From: Epiperipatus broadwayi
Taxonomy: Eukaryota; Onychophora; Udeonychophora; Euonychophora; Peripatidae
Length of the DNA: 64,000 nt
NCBI GenBank assembly: GCA_028023455.1
Contig: JAQFVV010006827.1
Span: 124,001 to 188,000, forward strand
Direction of reading: 5' to 3'
The notes beneath the pieces are model-generated. The model saw only the letters and a program-made list of their open reading frames with translations, was not told the DNA's origin and searched no databases. Shown here piece after piece: positions 1-12,648 of this stretch (position 1 is its first letter; every line of letters begins with the position of its first letter). Both the position numbers and the translations under genes were made by a program.

Positions 1-253
1 AATAACATTAATGTAATACAAAAGAGGTTTTAACTATTTAAATAGAAAATGAATTATTATGTTTGATGTGATTTAACCTGGACTTATGAGCAACCAATAA
101 TATCATGCAAATGCTATTCAGGATTTCGGATATACCATAAGTTTGGTTATAACTATTATTTATTTTTCTATATTCATATTTGAAATATGAAGAATTTGTT
201 ATAGAGTTTTGCTTATATAATCATTATAACCAAACAACTCTTAGACAATCTCA
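1..253. other. AT-rich non-coding sequence
   Basis: No gene, RNA or recognisable repeat was seen before the first palindrome. Confidence 0.6.
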
Positions 254-267
254 ATCTCAATATCAAT

Positions 268-313
<46 letters not shown>

Positions 314-327
314 ATTGATATTGAGAT
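254..327. repeat. Perfect 74-bp palindrome centred on (TA)n
   Basis: The arms read ATCTCAATATCAATAACAAT and its exact reverse complement, joined by an alternating TA core with no spacer. The outer 20 bases of each arm are not microsatellite, so this is a true inverted duplication that can extrude a cruciform. Confidence 0.9.
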
Positions 328-365
328 CATATATATATATATATATGCTATATATATATATATAT

Positions 366-522
366 GAGACATGAACTCAAACTTTCAAGCTCTCAATATC
401 TATCCAATCTATCTTATGCAACTGATAGACATAACCACATACAGATGTAAAAGGTAAATGTTCTCCAATAAACATATTTTGTGCTGAATCAGTACTCATT
501 AATTGGTCCAAATCACCATCTC

Positions 523-575
<53 letters not shown>

Positions 576-1225
576 TAACTCTCAGTTTATATTAAGATAG
601 CAAATCTTTAAACTTTAATGGTCAAATTTCAATCTTCTCCACTCTCCAACTCTTCAACCATCCATTTCTTTGCAAGTCTGAAGATTGAATGCTTTAAGCC
701 CTTGTTGACACTAATATTATTATCATACCCATGTTGACCTTAAGCCAATACGACCCCTCACACATAGGTCTGTAATATGTCCTTTTAATTATATAGTTAA
801 CTATTACATATTCAGCCTGTATTCTGGCCACCCTTCATATAATTAAATGGACATATTAAGGTCTTATGTGTGAGATGTCAGATTGACTTAAGGTCAATAT
901 GGGTATACAATAATAATTGCTTCAACAAAGGCTTTAAGCATTCCATCCTCAGATTTTTAATGAAATAAATGGCTGAAGTGTTGGAGAGAGGAGATGATTG
1001 AAGTTTGCCCATTAAAGTTTAAATATTTGCTATCTTAATACAAACTGAGCACTAATTATATATGTGTGTGGAAGATGGTAATGTGGATGAACTGATGAGT
1101 GCTGGTACAGCACAAAATATGAATATTGAAGATCATTTATTTTTTACATATGTATGTGGTTATATGTTTCAGTTGTATAGGATGGATTGGATAGATGTAG
1201 AAGTTTGAAATTTCAAGTTCAAGTT
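366..1225. mobile_element. Palindromic element, family A, copy A1 (old, near full length)
   Basis: The left arm starts with a diverged form of the family terminus (TTGAACTCAGACTTTCAAG). The right arm is its inverted copy, ending near 1225. The centre holds a second inverted block (GTTGACCTTAAG / CTTAAGGTCAA). A (TA)n tract at about 524-571 interrupts the left arm. The hammerhead region survives in both arms but is broken: the left lacks an intact CUGAUGA, and the right (about 1097-1125) keeps CUGAUGAG but has AAAA in place of GAAA. There is no coding potential. It is probably a non-autonomous element, given the inverted arms and multiple copies in the window. Confidence 0.75.
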
Positions 1226-1414
1226 TTTTACAACTACATTAATTTTACTATAGATAATATATATACATATAAATATTATACATATATAAATGTGTGCCTA
1301 TACACACACACACATATATATATTACATTTAGCATTTAGAGAATAGAAAATAATTATTTTAGCTAATGAAATAAATTTTTTTAAAAGTGTAATATATAAT
1401 TACTGCATACAAAT

Positions 1415-1447
<33 letters not shown>

Positions 1448-2755
1448 CACACCAACATATATATATATATTCATTTCATTTTATTTTGAATTTAATTAAT
1501 TGTTTTTCTCAAGGATACACGCAGACCTTGACTTTTTCTAATCTGATTTATGGAAATCTAGACATAGATAAATAAATTCCAGCATATATAAAATGCAAAA
1601 CCTACAAACCTGCAAAGTACATGATTCATGAGGTAATGCAGACCTCAGTTGTTGTGCTCTTACAAAATATCAATAATGTTGTGGTATATGTTCGTTTTCT
1701 GTGCCCTGTAAACATATGTCTTATGCAAAAACTCACAGAACTGATTCCTTAAGCCTAGAATCATTGATATTTTTGTCATGAAAAAAGATTATAGATTAAA
1801 ACTTGACAAAAGGCAACTTTTTTTTATCATATTATAATTGAATTACAAATATGAGTCTCTAACAAAGCTAACATGATATTAGACTAGATATACATGTATA
1901 ATAACACATAAATGCCTAGACATTAATAAAAATATCATAAAAAGAGAATTGTTCTATTCATATGTTTGTGGTGTGTGTGGGCAAATATAAGTTTTAAACA
2001 TATTTAAGAGACTACATAGGAACAAAGAAAAAATAAATAATTAACAGCATTGCATTTAATAAGAATTGATAAACCTTATATGTGGTCTAAAATGATGTGA
2101 TAATCTCTAGCCGATTAAATGATTAATAATAAATATAGACGTAATTAACTTCAGTGGATGATCTCAAATGTCCCATTGCAAGAAATTTGTCATGGACAGA
2201 TTAAATTGTGGCAATTTGACATTAGACTTTTTGCTTCTAATTTCAATTATTAGTTAAAATATGGGAATGTATCACTTAGGTAATGGGATAATAACAAAAT
2301 TCCTGAATTATTTTTGATAAAAAAATTGGATTATTATTTTAATAAAAAGTAAATGAATTAAAGAATTGATATTATTAATATCCATAAGTAAATTTATTAA
2401 AATAAATAACAGAAAGATAATCTGATCAGATTAATAAGTAAAAAATTATGAGCAAAAATATAAGAATAATTTAAGATGTAAATAATTACCAGAATGATAC
2501 AAAAAAAGATATTAAAGATAGCATATTATCATAGTTGTAACATTAAAAAACAAACATACAAAAATCTTTGAACCTTTCATAAATTTAGATCAAATTTAAT
2601 ACTATAGAAATAGAAAATTAGAAAAAAAACTTACTTAAGTAGATAATCATTAGAGAGGGATATATATATATTTAGGATTCTGAAATCATCTACATCAGTT
2701 GGTTAGAATGTTACCTTAAAATTCAATAATTAAAAATCTAAGAATCCAGGTTAAA
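1226..2755. other. AT-rich non-coding with CA/TA microsatellites
   Basis: Short TA and CA tracts occur near 1258-1322 and 1412-1472. No gene or longer repeat was recognised. Confidence 0.55.
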
Positions 2756-2771
2756 ATTCTGTGCTAGTACT

Positions 2772-2850
2772 GTCACTCACTGGTCAGGCTATCAACACAT
2801 GAAGAAGAGGGGAGAATAATACCTCTTGAAACGTAGCACATTTACTAACC
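2772..2850 (+). ncRNA. Degenerate Penelope-type hammerhead relic
   Basis: AUGAAGA at about 2799-2805 replaces CUGANGA. A 6-bp stem II follows (AAGAGG / CCUCUU), then GAAACGUA. The order and spacing match the hammerhead next to the Penelope-like element at 12.7 kb (CUGAGGA, stem II, GAAACGUC). The first core C is changed and stem I is not convincing, so it is probably inactive. It may be a remnant of a Penelope-like terminal repeat. Confidence 0.35.
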
Positions 2851-2910
2851 TGTTTGATGTGCTATTACTAACAGTTGAATGTATTTGGAATATTTAAATA
2901 AAGTTATTTT

Positions 2911-3286
2911 TTTCTAAAGACATTCAATACGCATAATAGAAATAGAAATAGTCCAATATAAAAATACAATTACTTTTTATGCCTTTGATATATGTAGAGT
3001 ATCCAATATAATTAAAATAATAAATACTTCAAAAACTGTTAAATTTATTATGTAGTTATCAAGAAAGAAACTTTTGGAGTAGTATATTTTCCAATTAAAA
3101 ATAGATAAAATGCAGAAATCATAAATATTTTTTATATAATAAGATAATATGTACTGGTAAAAAAATTAAATTTAGTTGTGTTACATTGCAATGTTTATAT
3201 AGGAATAAGACTTAATATATTCATAAACTGTGTTGAGTCAGAATTTGAAATTCATTGTTATCTTAATGTACACACACACACACACG

Positions 3287-3329
<43 letters not shown>

Positions 3330-4208
3330 TAACAACTTTGATTTGAAGACCAAGATTACCTATGCAACACCTACTAATAATTCACATATATATTTACATT
3401 AGATACAAATACTTTGTTCTTTGAATTCAAAAAAGACAAACTACATAGTATAAATACTATATACATGTGGCCATCACTGAATATTAACTGATAAATGGAC
3501 ATAGGTTGGCTCTGCTTAAAAACTCATTAATGTCTTAGGTGGTAATACCTGATGGCTTTAAAAAGCAACATGAAACACAGAAAATATAAACTACTTCTGA
3601 AATATTATATGACAAAAATATTTTGTAATTAATGATTTTTCATGACTTTATGGACTTGTTATAAATTCTTTTTGTTTATATACAAACTCAATATATTTTC
3701 AATACGATAAAATTAAAGTTTGGAGAAAAATAATTACCTTAAACTCTTCATCGAACTCATTTATGTCACTTTAAAATCAACATCTAGAACAACTGAAGAG
3801 TTTATGATAGATGACTGTAGAATGTATCCATTGATTTATCCGATGATTCGAACCTTATCAGAATGTAATATGCATTATTTATGCTACTGAAAATAAATTA
3901 TGTAATTATTAATTAAAAATACTCTTCTAATACCAAACAGAATTAAAAAAAAATACATAAAATAAAATAAAAACTTGATATATTTATGGATTAAAAATTT
4001 TTTTATATAGTAAATGTTAATGGCGAGTGCATAATATTGTAATGTTACTGAAAATATGTTTATCTTAAACTAAAGAGAAAAAAAAGCTTAGATTGTTTAT
4101 AACTTTTAACATTAGGACTGGATCAATTATCATATTACATTTTCTCTAATTGCTTTGTAGGCCTCATGCTTATTATATTAATTTATTATGTATATATTAA
4201 TTATTACA
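2911..4208. other. AT-rich non-coding with a CA/TA tract
   Basis: A compound (CA)n(TA)n microsatellite lies at about 3269-3329. The short open frame over it is translated microsatellite. Nothing else was recognised. Confidence 0.55.
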
Positions 4209-4314
4209 TTTTTTTTCCATGTGTCATAGCATCGGCCGGGAAGCAAACCTGCTAAACCAGGACAACTGCTTCTAAGGCAGCTGTCACTGACCTCTTGACC
4301 ACCAATTCTTGACA
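4209..4314 (-). mobile_element. tRNA-like SINE, copy S1
   Basis: Read on the minus strand, a body of about 95 bases contains a degraded tRNA-like B-box region (CCCGGCCGATGC type) and ends in an A tail, seen as the T run at 4209-4217 on the + strand. It shares TGTCATAGCATCGGCCGGG and the distal CTTGACA block with the other copies. It is most like the copy at 43.8 kb. No intact functional tRNA is implied. Confidence 0.65.
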
Positions 4315-5189
4315 ATTATTACATTTTGATTTAGAAGTACATAGACAAATAGATTACTGATTATTACTAATTATAAATAATTAGCATATGATAGTGATAT
4401 ATGTGAGAGATTGTGACTATATTCAATGATTGATTGCTATTTCAACAAGAAATTTATCTCATGCTTGATTTGTCTCTTTAGATGTTTTTATTCGTAACCC
4501 TATGTATATATGAATTATTTCTTATTCTTACAAATGTGTAAGACTGCATGATTTTGTGGGCCCATTTACAATTTTTCACAGTGCTAAACCAAATCTGAGC
4601 AACAATTTACACGATTGAAACTTTTCTATAAAATGTTGCCATCATATCTGTTGTAATATATGCATTTTTCAAATGATTATTAATCATTTTTTATACTGTG
4701 CTTCTTTTATTTTTACATTATAAATAGAATCATATAATACTGAGAGGTTTTTATTTTTTCTATATTAGTACATCACATGGATTATTTTTGTAATGGAATT
4801 TTATAAACTGTATAACATTAAAAATGTTGATGTGATTTTACAATTTGAATAAATAATTTTTTTTATATTTCTATTGGTTGATTACAAACTAAATTAAAAT
4901 ATACTTTAAGACACAAAATGTAATAACAGAATATTCAAATTTGCATAAAGGTTTTTTTTATTTGTTTTATAACCTAAAGCTGAGTGCACTTTCGGTGAAG
5001 CTTATCATAATCATAGCTCCTTTGAACTTTACTGAAAATACACTCAAGCTTTAAATTATAAAAAAGAAAGGTACCACTTTATTATGCAGATAAATAAATG
5101 TAGGCAAATTTAAATAACAAATACAAATGAAACCACTAAACATCACATGATCACTATCTCTTATACTAGCACATAATTGTTATTAAACA
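4315..5189. other. AT-rich non-coding sequence
   Basis: No gene or repeat was recognised. Confidence 0.55.
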
Positions 5190-5528
5190 AAGCAAAACTC
5201 TCTCTATACAGTAGTGCCACTCTGTGCCAATTAGAGTAATCAATAAATGCCAGAAGGCTTGTGCATAAAATCCCTATCTAGTGTCTACTCATTCAATATC
5301 CCCAGACTAGTTTCTGGCTTGTGGCCTTTGTCAATGAGGAGCCTTTGATTTGAGAGCACTGCACCTAGATCCAAGGCTACTCATTGATGAAGGCCACAAG
5401 CTAGAAACTAGTCTGGGAATATTGGATGAGTAGGCACTAGATAGGAATTTTATGTACAAGCCTTCTGGAATCCATTGATTACTCTGGTTGGCACAGGGTG
5501 GCACTACTGTATGGAGAGAGTTTTGCCT
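5190..5528. mobile_element. Palindromic element, family B, copy B1
   Basis: An inverted repeat with arms of about 150 bases. Its ends read GCAAAACTCTCTC.ATACAG and the reverse complement, followed inside by TAGTGCCAC. Each arm carries the family B hammerhead region. The right arm (+ strand) has UUGAUGA, stem II, GAAACUAGUC then UGGGA. The left arm (minus strand) is more damaged (UUGACAA). The 69-codon minus-strand frame here is only the arm read through. Confidence 0.8.
5378..5418 (+). ncRNA. Hammerhead-like motif in B1, one core substitution
   Basis: UUGAUGA (consensus CUGAUGA) is at 5384-5390, GAAA at 5404-5407 and the cleavage triplet GUC at 5411-5413. Stem III is the palindrome ACUAGU. 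The first core C is U, so activity is doubtful. Confidence 0.4.
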
Positions 5529-7672
5529 TGTTAAATACAAATGAAGGGAGAAAATGAATTATTCCTTTTATTAAAATAAAGATTACAATCAAGAAGAAAT
5601 CTATAACTGTTTTTCTTATTAATTTTTGTGCATGCAATAAGAGAGCTTAAAAGGAATATGTAGATTATTTTCAATCTTCACTAAACTTTATTGCTTCAGT
5701 TTTGTTTATAATAGAATTGAAAACTGACCATCACAAAAATAAATTAAAATAAATGGAAGCAATGATATATCCCTCTTTCTGGTGATATTCATACATGAAA
5801 AGATAACATTTTGTGATTTCTTGCTTATCAGATACATCTTTTTTTCCTGAGTCAACTTTCAGTTCTAGAAACTCATTTTATCAGGAATCGTTTAAATCGA
5901 ACAATTTCTATAGATTTTATTTTAAACCTAATTCCTCATCACTGAGTTTAAAAAATATCAGCCATGTTTATTTTCCAATGCTGTCAAATTTAGTGAAATT
6001 TATTTCTTTTGTCAGTTCTAAAAGCTTCACTCACCAGTAGCAGAAAATCAATAACAATTTAGTAAATATTGCCATATTTTTTCATCTTGATTTGTGCTAA
6101 TAACTTAATTGTCTTATATATAATGTTATATTTCTTTCTTGTGTCTATTATTTTATTCTGTTGCTTAAAAATATCATTAAAATAGTCAAAACGTATGATA
6201 CATATTTATTATTTATCCAGGCAAAAATATCTTACTCTGAAATTTATAACAACAATTTCAGCTCAAATACTCAGACAGTTATATATTTTTGAAGAATTAA
6301 GTGGTAAAAAAGGCAAATATTGATTTGGATATATTACAGTTCATTGCACTTTGATCAATAATGAATGAATAACTTGTGATAGTATTTAGAATTTGAACTG
6401 TTTGTTTGAAAATTCTCCAATTCTATTAGAAAAATGTTTTTCAGACCAGTGTCTGAAATAGCTCATATCATGAATGAACGTCACATAATATTTTACAACA
6501 ACATTCCAAAATTTATCTCCATTATAACTAATGATTTATTTATATAAAATAGACATTAATACACAATTTTTCCCCATGAAAGTAGAAATGGAATTGTAGT
6601 AATTGGTGTCAAAATGAGAATCAAAAGTGAACTTATCTTGAAAACACTAGTAATTGAACATGATGTATTAATTAGTTAATCCATAAAGTTGAAGTAAAAA
6701 TAAAACCCATGCTGAAGATCTGATTTCTTTCACATATGAATCCTTAATGGCAGTGAACATGATATCAATTTTCTTTTAAAATTACTGCCTGATAGTACAT
6801 ACACAAGTCTTTTCTCCATATCTGAGTCCCTCATTTCAATTTTCACAACTTTAAGATCACTAAGATTTATCAAAATTTCTCTAATTGATTGTAAGTGGAT
6901 TTTCTACTTTGCTATCTCCAGCACTATTGTCTAAGAAACTTGAGTAGCAGTATAGCTCATTTTTTGAATGATGAACTTGAATTCAGTTTCATATTTTTGA
7001 AAGCACTTATAATTTCTAGAACATATTATTTTATATTTCTGATGAGAATAAGCATTTTAAAATTATTACTAACATTTTGTTAGCTTTATAAAATTATTGG
7101 ACAAATACTTGCTATGAAAAATACTTTAAATAATTTTTCTACCAAGAATGATGGAAGAGAATCCATAATAAATTTATGAATTGTCATATTCTTTTTGGGT
7201 CTCTCACAATCACCTTTAAAATTTGAAATACAAAGATAAAAGTATCAAAATATTAGTAAAAATTCTGACATTTCCAAAATAAAATTAAATATTTTTTAAC
7301 CAGTTATATTCAATAAAGTATGATACCCAGTTGACTACGTTCAATTTATAAAGTTGTATTTTATAGAAAAATCAATAGTCTAACAGTTTGGATCTATCTA
7401 TGATAGTTTCACTTCTTTCTTGAAATCTTAAAACTTCTACCTGGAGGACAAATTATTTCTCAGTCAAAAATCAATATAGTAGTGGATTTGAAAAAATACC
7501 AGGATTTCTAAAAATGCATATTTTTGATATAACCCACTAATATCTAACATTGTCCATACTGTTAATTTTTCTTGTCATGGAATTTGTTGATATGTAGTGG
7601 TATAATTTTATTTATATGATTACTTTAATATCATGAAATTGTCTATCTGCTTCCAGATTTACTTATTATTAA
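5529..7672. other. AT-rich non-coding sequence
   Basis: The two 60-75 codon open frames here have no recognisable family, no biased codon pattern and no splice context. They are treated as chance. No RNA gene was seen. Confidence 0.5.
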
Positions 7673-7771
7673 TTTTTTTTTCATATGTCAAATGCATTGA
7701 CTGGGAAATGAACCCGGGCCAGCTACTTAGAAGGCAGCTATGCTAAACACTATGCCATCAATGCTTGACAA
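7673..7771 (-). mobile_element. tRNA-like SINE, copy S2
   Basis: A minus-strand copy with the A tail shown as the T run at about 7673-7680. It shares TCATATGTCA near the tail, a GGGTTCATTTCCC-like B-box block and the CTTGACA distal end with the other copies. It is more diverged and lacks part of the middle. Confidence 0.55.
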
Positions 7772-10750
7772 TTTCAAAATTCACAAGAAATTATAAACAA
7801 AATAACCCTTGATATTAATATATGTTAAAATAATTTATAATTGATGTTACTACAATTTAAAAGTTATTCAGCATGAATTAATTGTTAATTATCTGAATCA
7901 TCATTGTTCATCTTCAGTTTAACAACAAAGCAAAGAATCACTACTGTAACAGTTTAAAACACTGCAGCCTTAAAATCTTAAATACATTTTAATAGGCTCT
8001 TGGTGAAAATGTGTAATTATATGATATAATATTAGTTTAGAGTGTCACAAATAAAAAATGTTTTTAAGATGAATAAAGATCAAAATAAATCTATTCTTAT
8101 ATATATTGTACCATCTTGGTCATACCTTGGGTATATTAAGAATTTTTTTTTGTTATTTATTTATTGTTTATAAAATTATTGATTATTATGATCATCAAGT
8201 GATATCTTGTCTACATTTCTTAAGTTATTATAAAAAACTCCAATATACAGGTAACAGTTTGTGACATGATTTATTTTTATCTTTTAGAAAAAGTAATTTA
8301 CAATTTGATTTTTTCTTTTATCTTTTAAAAGTCATGCGCAATCTGTTTTGACATCTTATTCTAAAGGTCACTTAAATTTAAAGATGTACAATTTAAAAAA
8401 AAATAACACTGCTTACCTCTATATTTAATAGGAGATTTATGGACACTTTATTCTTGTGAATGTAATATACTATACCAACTGAAATTTGAAGTAAATTTCA
8501 ATACATGGTGGAATGCCAATTGTAAAAAAAAGTTTCTTTCTTAATTAATTTTAATAATGAAGGTATTAACCTGGCAACATTGAAATATGTTGCTCTGACA
8601 ACAATAATATTAAAGCAAAAAATGTTTATTATTAATTATAACATAAAAATTATGAATTGATTTTATTCATTCTAAACAAATACATATAAATTTTATAAAG
8701 TTTATAGTTTTGATAAAATTATTATTCTTTCTTTATTATATGTATTATGGTTATTGCATACACAAATAGTAAATTAGAAATAATATGCATGCATATTTAA
8801 TGTCTTAAGTATGTTTGTTGTTCTGTTTAAATGATATGTGTATGATTATATTGAGGAGGTATGTATAGGATATATATTTCCAGTATAATATGGTATAAAT
8901 GTAGGATAAATTAGTTTAGTTTGTGCTGAATTAAAAGAATATTATTTGTATTTTTAAAAGTAAATATTATTTATTATATGTAATAATTGTGAAATATGTT
9001 TTTTATTTGTTATTATTGTAGTGTAATAAATGTTTACTTTTAGAATGCTGAATAAATTTGACATTAATGTAATAAAAGAGCATTATCTTGATTTTTATGA
9101 TATCAGTTAAATAAATAAATAGAACTGAATGGTTTGCCACCTCTCGCTCTTATGTCCTGATTTCAATAGAAACAAATCTAAGTTCTTTCATATAACTTTT
9201 TTTATTTATTTGTATATCAGCTCTATAAAATGCCAAAGTGAAAAGAAGAATATTTGTCCAGAAAACTGGACAGATTTTAAGAATTTGATAACAGGATGAG
9301 TATTTACTAAAGCAATGAAAAGTAATTCATTGCGTTCAAAATCGTCTGAATATTTTTTACTAAAAATGGATATTGTTTACATTTTAATAATGGAATATAA
9401 AAGCTAACAACAGAAAATTGTATATAATGATTGTTTTCATTTGCAGATATAGTTTTGTGATATTGATGCTTTATTTGAACACTAAATTTAAATTGGTTTA
9501 TTTTGCATTGCATCGTCATTGGTAGAAAAAAGTGTCTGTTTATTCATAATATCTTATAGTATAAAATACCTGCTAAATAAAAGGCTAACTTTAATGTTTG
9601 GAGAATATCAAAACTAACAAAATGTGTTTCTATTGAATAACTTTTCTATATTATTTGGACTAATAAAATATTGCAATATTATATTTCAAAGAATAGACAT
9701 TTGAACTGTGGTTATTACTTTGAAGTGTATATTGGATGATGATTAATCAGGTCACATGCTAATATATATATATATATAATTATTTTTGCCTCTTATCTAT
9801 GTATATAATTGTATAATATTTGTTAAAGATAAATAAAGGCAATTACAATTGGATGCCTGCACATTCTTTTAAGTTATTATTTATTGGGTGAATATTATAT
9901 CAAGTTAGTATTTAGTTATAAAGATGGTAATCTTATTATATTATAAAATTGGTTATAGTATATCGAAATTGATATTTGAAGTTCATTAAATAAAGTAATT
10001 TGCTTTAATTTTGTTTAAAGTTCATTGGTATAGATCGTAAATTTAGTTTAAATATTAGATATTAATATTGACATTTGATCACAGTAAAACATTAATAACG
10101 TTTCACACATTATGGTAATTATAATTTATAATTTAATAACTTAGTTTTATTAGATTAAAGAATAATTTGTTGTGATTTGCTTATCACATTTGAATAAGTA
10201 TAAATGAGAATTTATTGCTTCTCTTGTATCATTACGATTGGATATTGTAAATTTTAATGTTATTTAAAGGGTTGATTTTATTCTATATTATTCTAAGTTG
10301 GTGAATGTGGTAATACATACTAGATTAAGTTGATCTTTTATATTGGATTATGCTATAGTTTAGTACTGATATATTTTACTTTATTTACAATTTGATGTCA
10401 TGAACTTATAGGATATTAAAAATAAAGTTTTATATATTTATTACAGACAGATTAATGTGCATACATTTATAGGTAATAAAGTGTTTTTATTATCATCAAG
10501 TATTCAATACCATTGCAATTGGTTTATTCAATAAGAATATATTAATATTAATGAAATGGGATTGCAGATATAAGAATGAATTTTGTTATAAATAGTCTCT
10601 AAATGTGTAGAGCATATTAAGAATATTACTTTATCCATTCATGAATAATTTTGTTTAAATAACATTTAACATAAATTTACATTACTATAAATCGTATTTT
10701 ACTTTATGGTGAATATTAAAATTTATCTTCATCATCCTTTATCATCATTT
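7772..10750. other. AT-rich non-coding sequence
   Basis: About 3 kb with no supported gene, RNA or repeat. A short TA tract lies near 9762-9778. Confidence 0.5.
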
Positions 10751-10753
10751 TTA

Positions 10754-10794
<41 letters not shown>
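10754..10794. repeat. (TA)n microsatellite
   Basis: An uninterrupted alternating TA tract. Confidence 0.9.
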
Positions 10795-10797
<3 letters not shown>

Positions 10798-10821
10798 TGT
10801 CTAATATCATCATCATTGTCA

Positions 10822-11085
10822 TCAACCATTACCAATCCACTGCAGAATGAAAGTCTCTCCAAGTTCAATCCATCTTCTCTGATATTTAGTTTCTCTTCTC
10901 CACATCAACCCTGCACACTCTCTTATTTTATCTATCCATCTCACATGTGGTCTCTTTCTGGGTCTTTTACAATCACTTGGAATCCAGTTTAAGATTTTAA
11001 TTGTCCATCTATTATCATCTCTTCTAGCAATATGCCTAGCCCGACTCTACTTCAGTCATTTAATTTTTTCAATGAAGTCCGTAAC
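10822..11085 (-). pseudogene. LINE (non-LTR retrotransposon) C-terminal fragment
   Basis: On the minus strand an open frame of about 74 codons ends at a stop at 10822-10824. It has the tail typical of many LINE ORF2 proteins: RARHIARRDDNRWT, then ILNW, KRPRKRP, RWIDKIRECAG and a final W-rich block. The module W/R-A-x-H-I-x-R, R-x-x-RP, RW.D.I and W is the conserved C-terminal region after the reverse transcriptase. An in-frame TAG at about 11047-11049 and loss of upstream similarity show a dead, 5'-truncated copy. The clade is not resolved. The + strand frame here is its shadow. Confidence 0.75.
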
Positions 11086-11403
11086 ATCTGTGTAAAGATA
11101 TATTGATATTTATAAGATGGTGGCATCTGGTTATATTAATTTCCAAATTCTTACAAATAACACTCATATTTTTAGAACAATTTAAATATTAGTTTTATTT
11201 AGATGCATGCAATATATTATAAATGCTGTTTAAATCTGTGGGGTTATAACAAGGAATATCATCAATATTTTATTTGTTATAAATGGCATTCATTTTTGTG
11301 GCTTTATAAAAGGTTGAATTAAGTGTTAACTTGTCATTCATTGGTTGATGGTCATCTTGGCTAAGTTCATTAATTTTATTCCATTATAATGCATACAAGT
11401 ACA

Positions 11404-11745
11404 AAAACTGTATTAAGAGCAAAGCTTTATTAACAATAAAATTATTGTATGCTTAGCATGCTTTCAACAGATAATTTTCATAGATGTAGCAATGTTTATA
11501 ACAGAGGCAGAAACCAAGACTCTATTATAAAGCTAACACCTTAACGTATTGTGACTTGTTTTACTTACCTATACACTATGCAAATAATATGCTAATTTGT
11601 TATCTTTTAAACAGGGTCTTATTTCACTACCTCTGTTATAAGCATTGCTATGTCTATGACAATTATCTGTCAAAAGCATGCTAAACACTGCATAAAATTT
11701 TTATTGCTAATAATGTTTTGCTCTTAATACAGTTTTTGTATATAT
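11404..11745. mobile_element. Palindromic repeat, family C (no ribozyme seen)
   Basis: The outer blocks AAAAACTGTATTAAGAGCAA and the reverse complement (ending near 11738) bound arms of about 135 bases. The arms share AGCATGCTTT.A.CAGATAAT and TTATAACAGAGG, around a loop near 11540-11590. There is one copy in the window and no coding. Neither arm contains CUGANGA with GAAA, unlike families A and B. Confidence 0.75.
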
Positions 11746-11769
11746 ATAAATATATATGTTAAAATGAAG

Positions 11770-12634
11770 ATTTGCACAGGTTAAATATATAAAATACATA
11801 TTTTGCAGGTTCATCCGTGTTATCTGAGCCAAATGAGAGGTTTTAAAGATGATGATTCTAAAGCACGAGTTTCTATATATTCCATAAATAAATCAGCTAT
11901 TACTCCTGAGATAGGTGACCATAGAAGTACCAAAAACTTGTCTGTAATGCTGTCCATTGTATACGAAATATGTATTTAAGAGACAATGTTTAATTAAAGC
12001 AATAATATGGTCTGGTAAATTGCAACGTTGTGAGATTATATTTAAAGCTTCATCAATTGGAATGTTTGTAAACAAAGACACGACATCAAAACTGACCAGA
12101 ATGTCATTAGCATTAATTTTTAAACTTTTTAAAACAGAAATAAAATGAAGAGAGTTTTTAATATATGATTTAATTGATGGGATTGTAGGTTTAATGAAAT
12201 CCGATAAGTATCTGGCTAAAATATGAGTTGGAGAACCTATTGCACACTATTGGATGAAGGGGGGTATCTGGTTTGTGAATTTTTGGAAGTCTATAAAATT
12301 TTGGACAGACACAAGATTTTTCACGAGGGATTATTTTATTTTTTATCTCTGTTTCAATAGGTGATTTATTAATAATAGCTTTTGTTGTTTTTTCCAAATA
12401 CGTAGTATGATCTCTTTTTGATAGTTTATAAGTTTTATCATTAAGCAGATCTAAAATTTTATTATGGTAAATGTCACGATCCATTACAACTGTGGCATTA
12501 CCTTTGTCAGCTGGAAGTACAACAATTGATTTGTTCGATTTTATATTATTTAATGCTTGTCTTTCTTTCTTTGAAATATTATTTTTAGGAAGCTTAGCTT
12601 TTTTAAAAATATTACAAATCTCAGCTCTAGCCAA
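11770..12634 (-). pseudogene. Penelope-like element reverse transcriptase, broken
   Basis: Read on the minus strand, the 5' block has VVLPADKGNATVVMD followed by PKFYRLPKIHK and PLHPIV. The 3' block has FDVVSLFTNIPIDEAL, FVYNGQHYRQVFGTSM and a displaced DLFMEYIETRAL. In this order they are diagnostic for the RT of Penelope-like retroelements. The function in an intact copy is reverse transcription of element RNA, in many families together with a GIY-YIG endonuclease. At least two single-base frameshifts (near 12243 and near 11915) and a corrupted catalytic Y-x-D-D region (about 11800) inactivate it. The N-terminal part is lost at the (TA)n tract near 12635, and no endonuclease region is visible. 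The element carries its own hammerhead 57 bases further 5' (12691-12755). Confidence 0.88.
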
Positions 12635-12648
12635 ATATATATATATAT

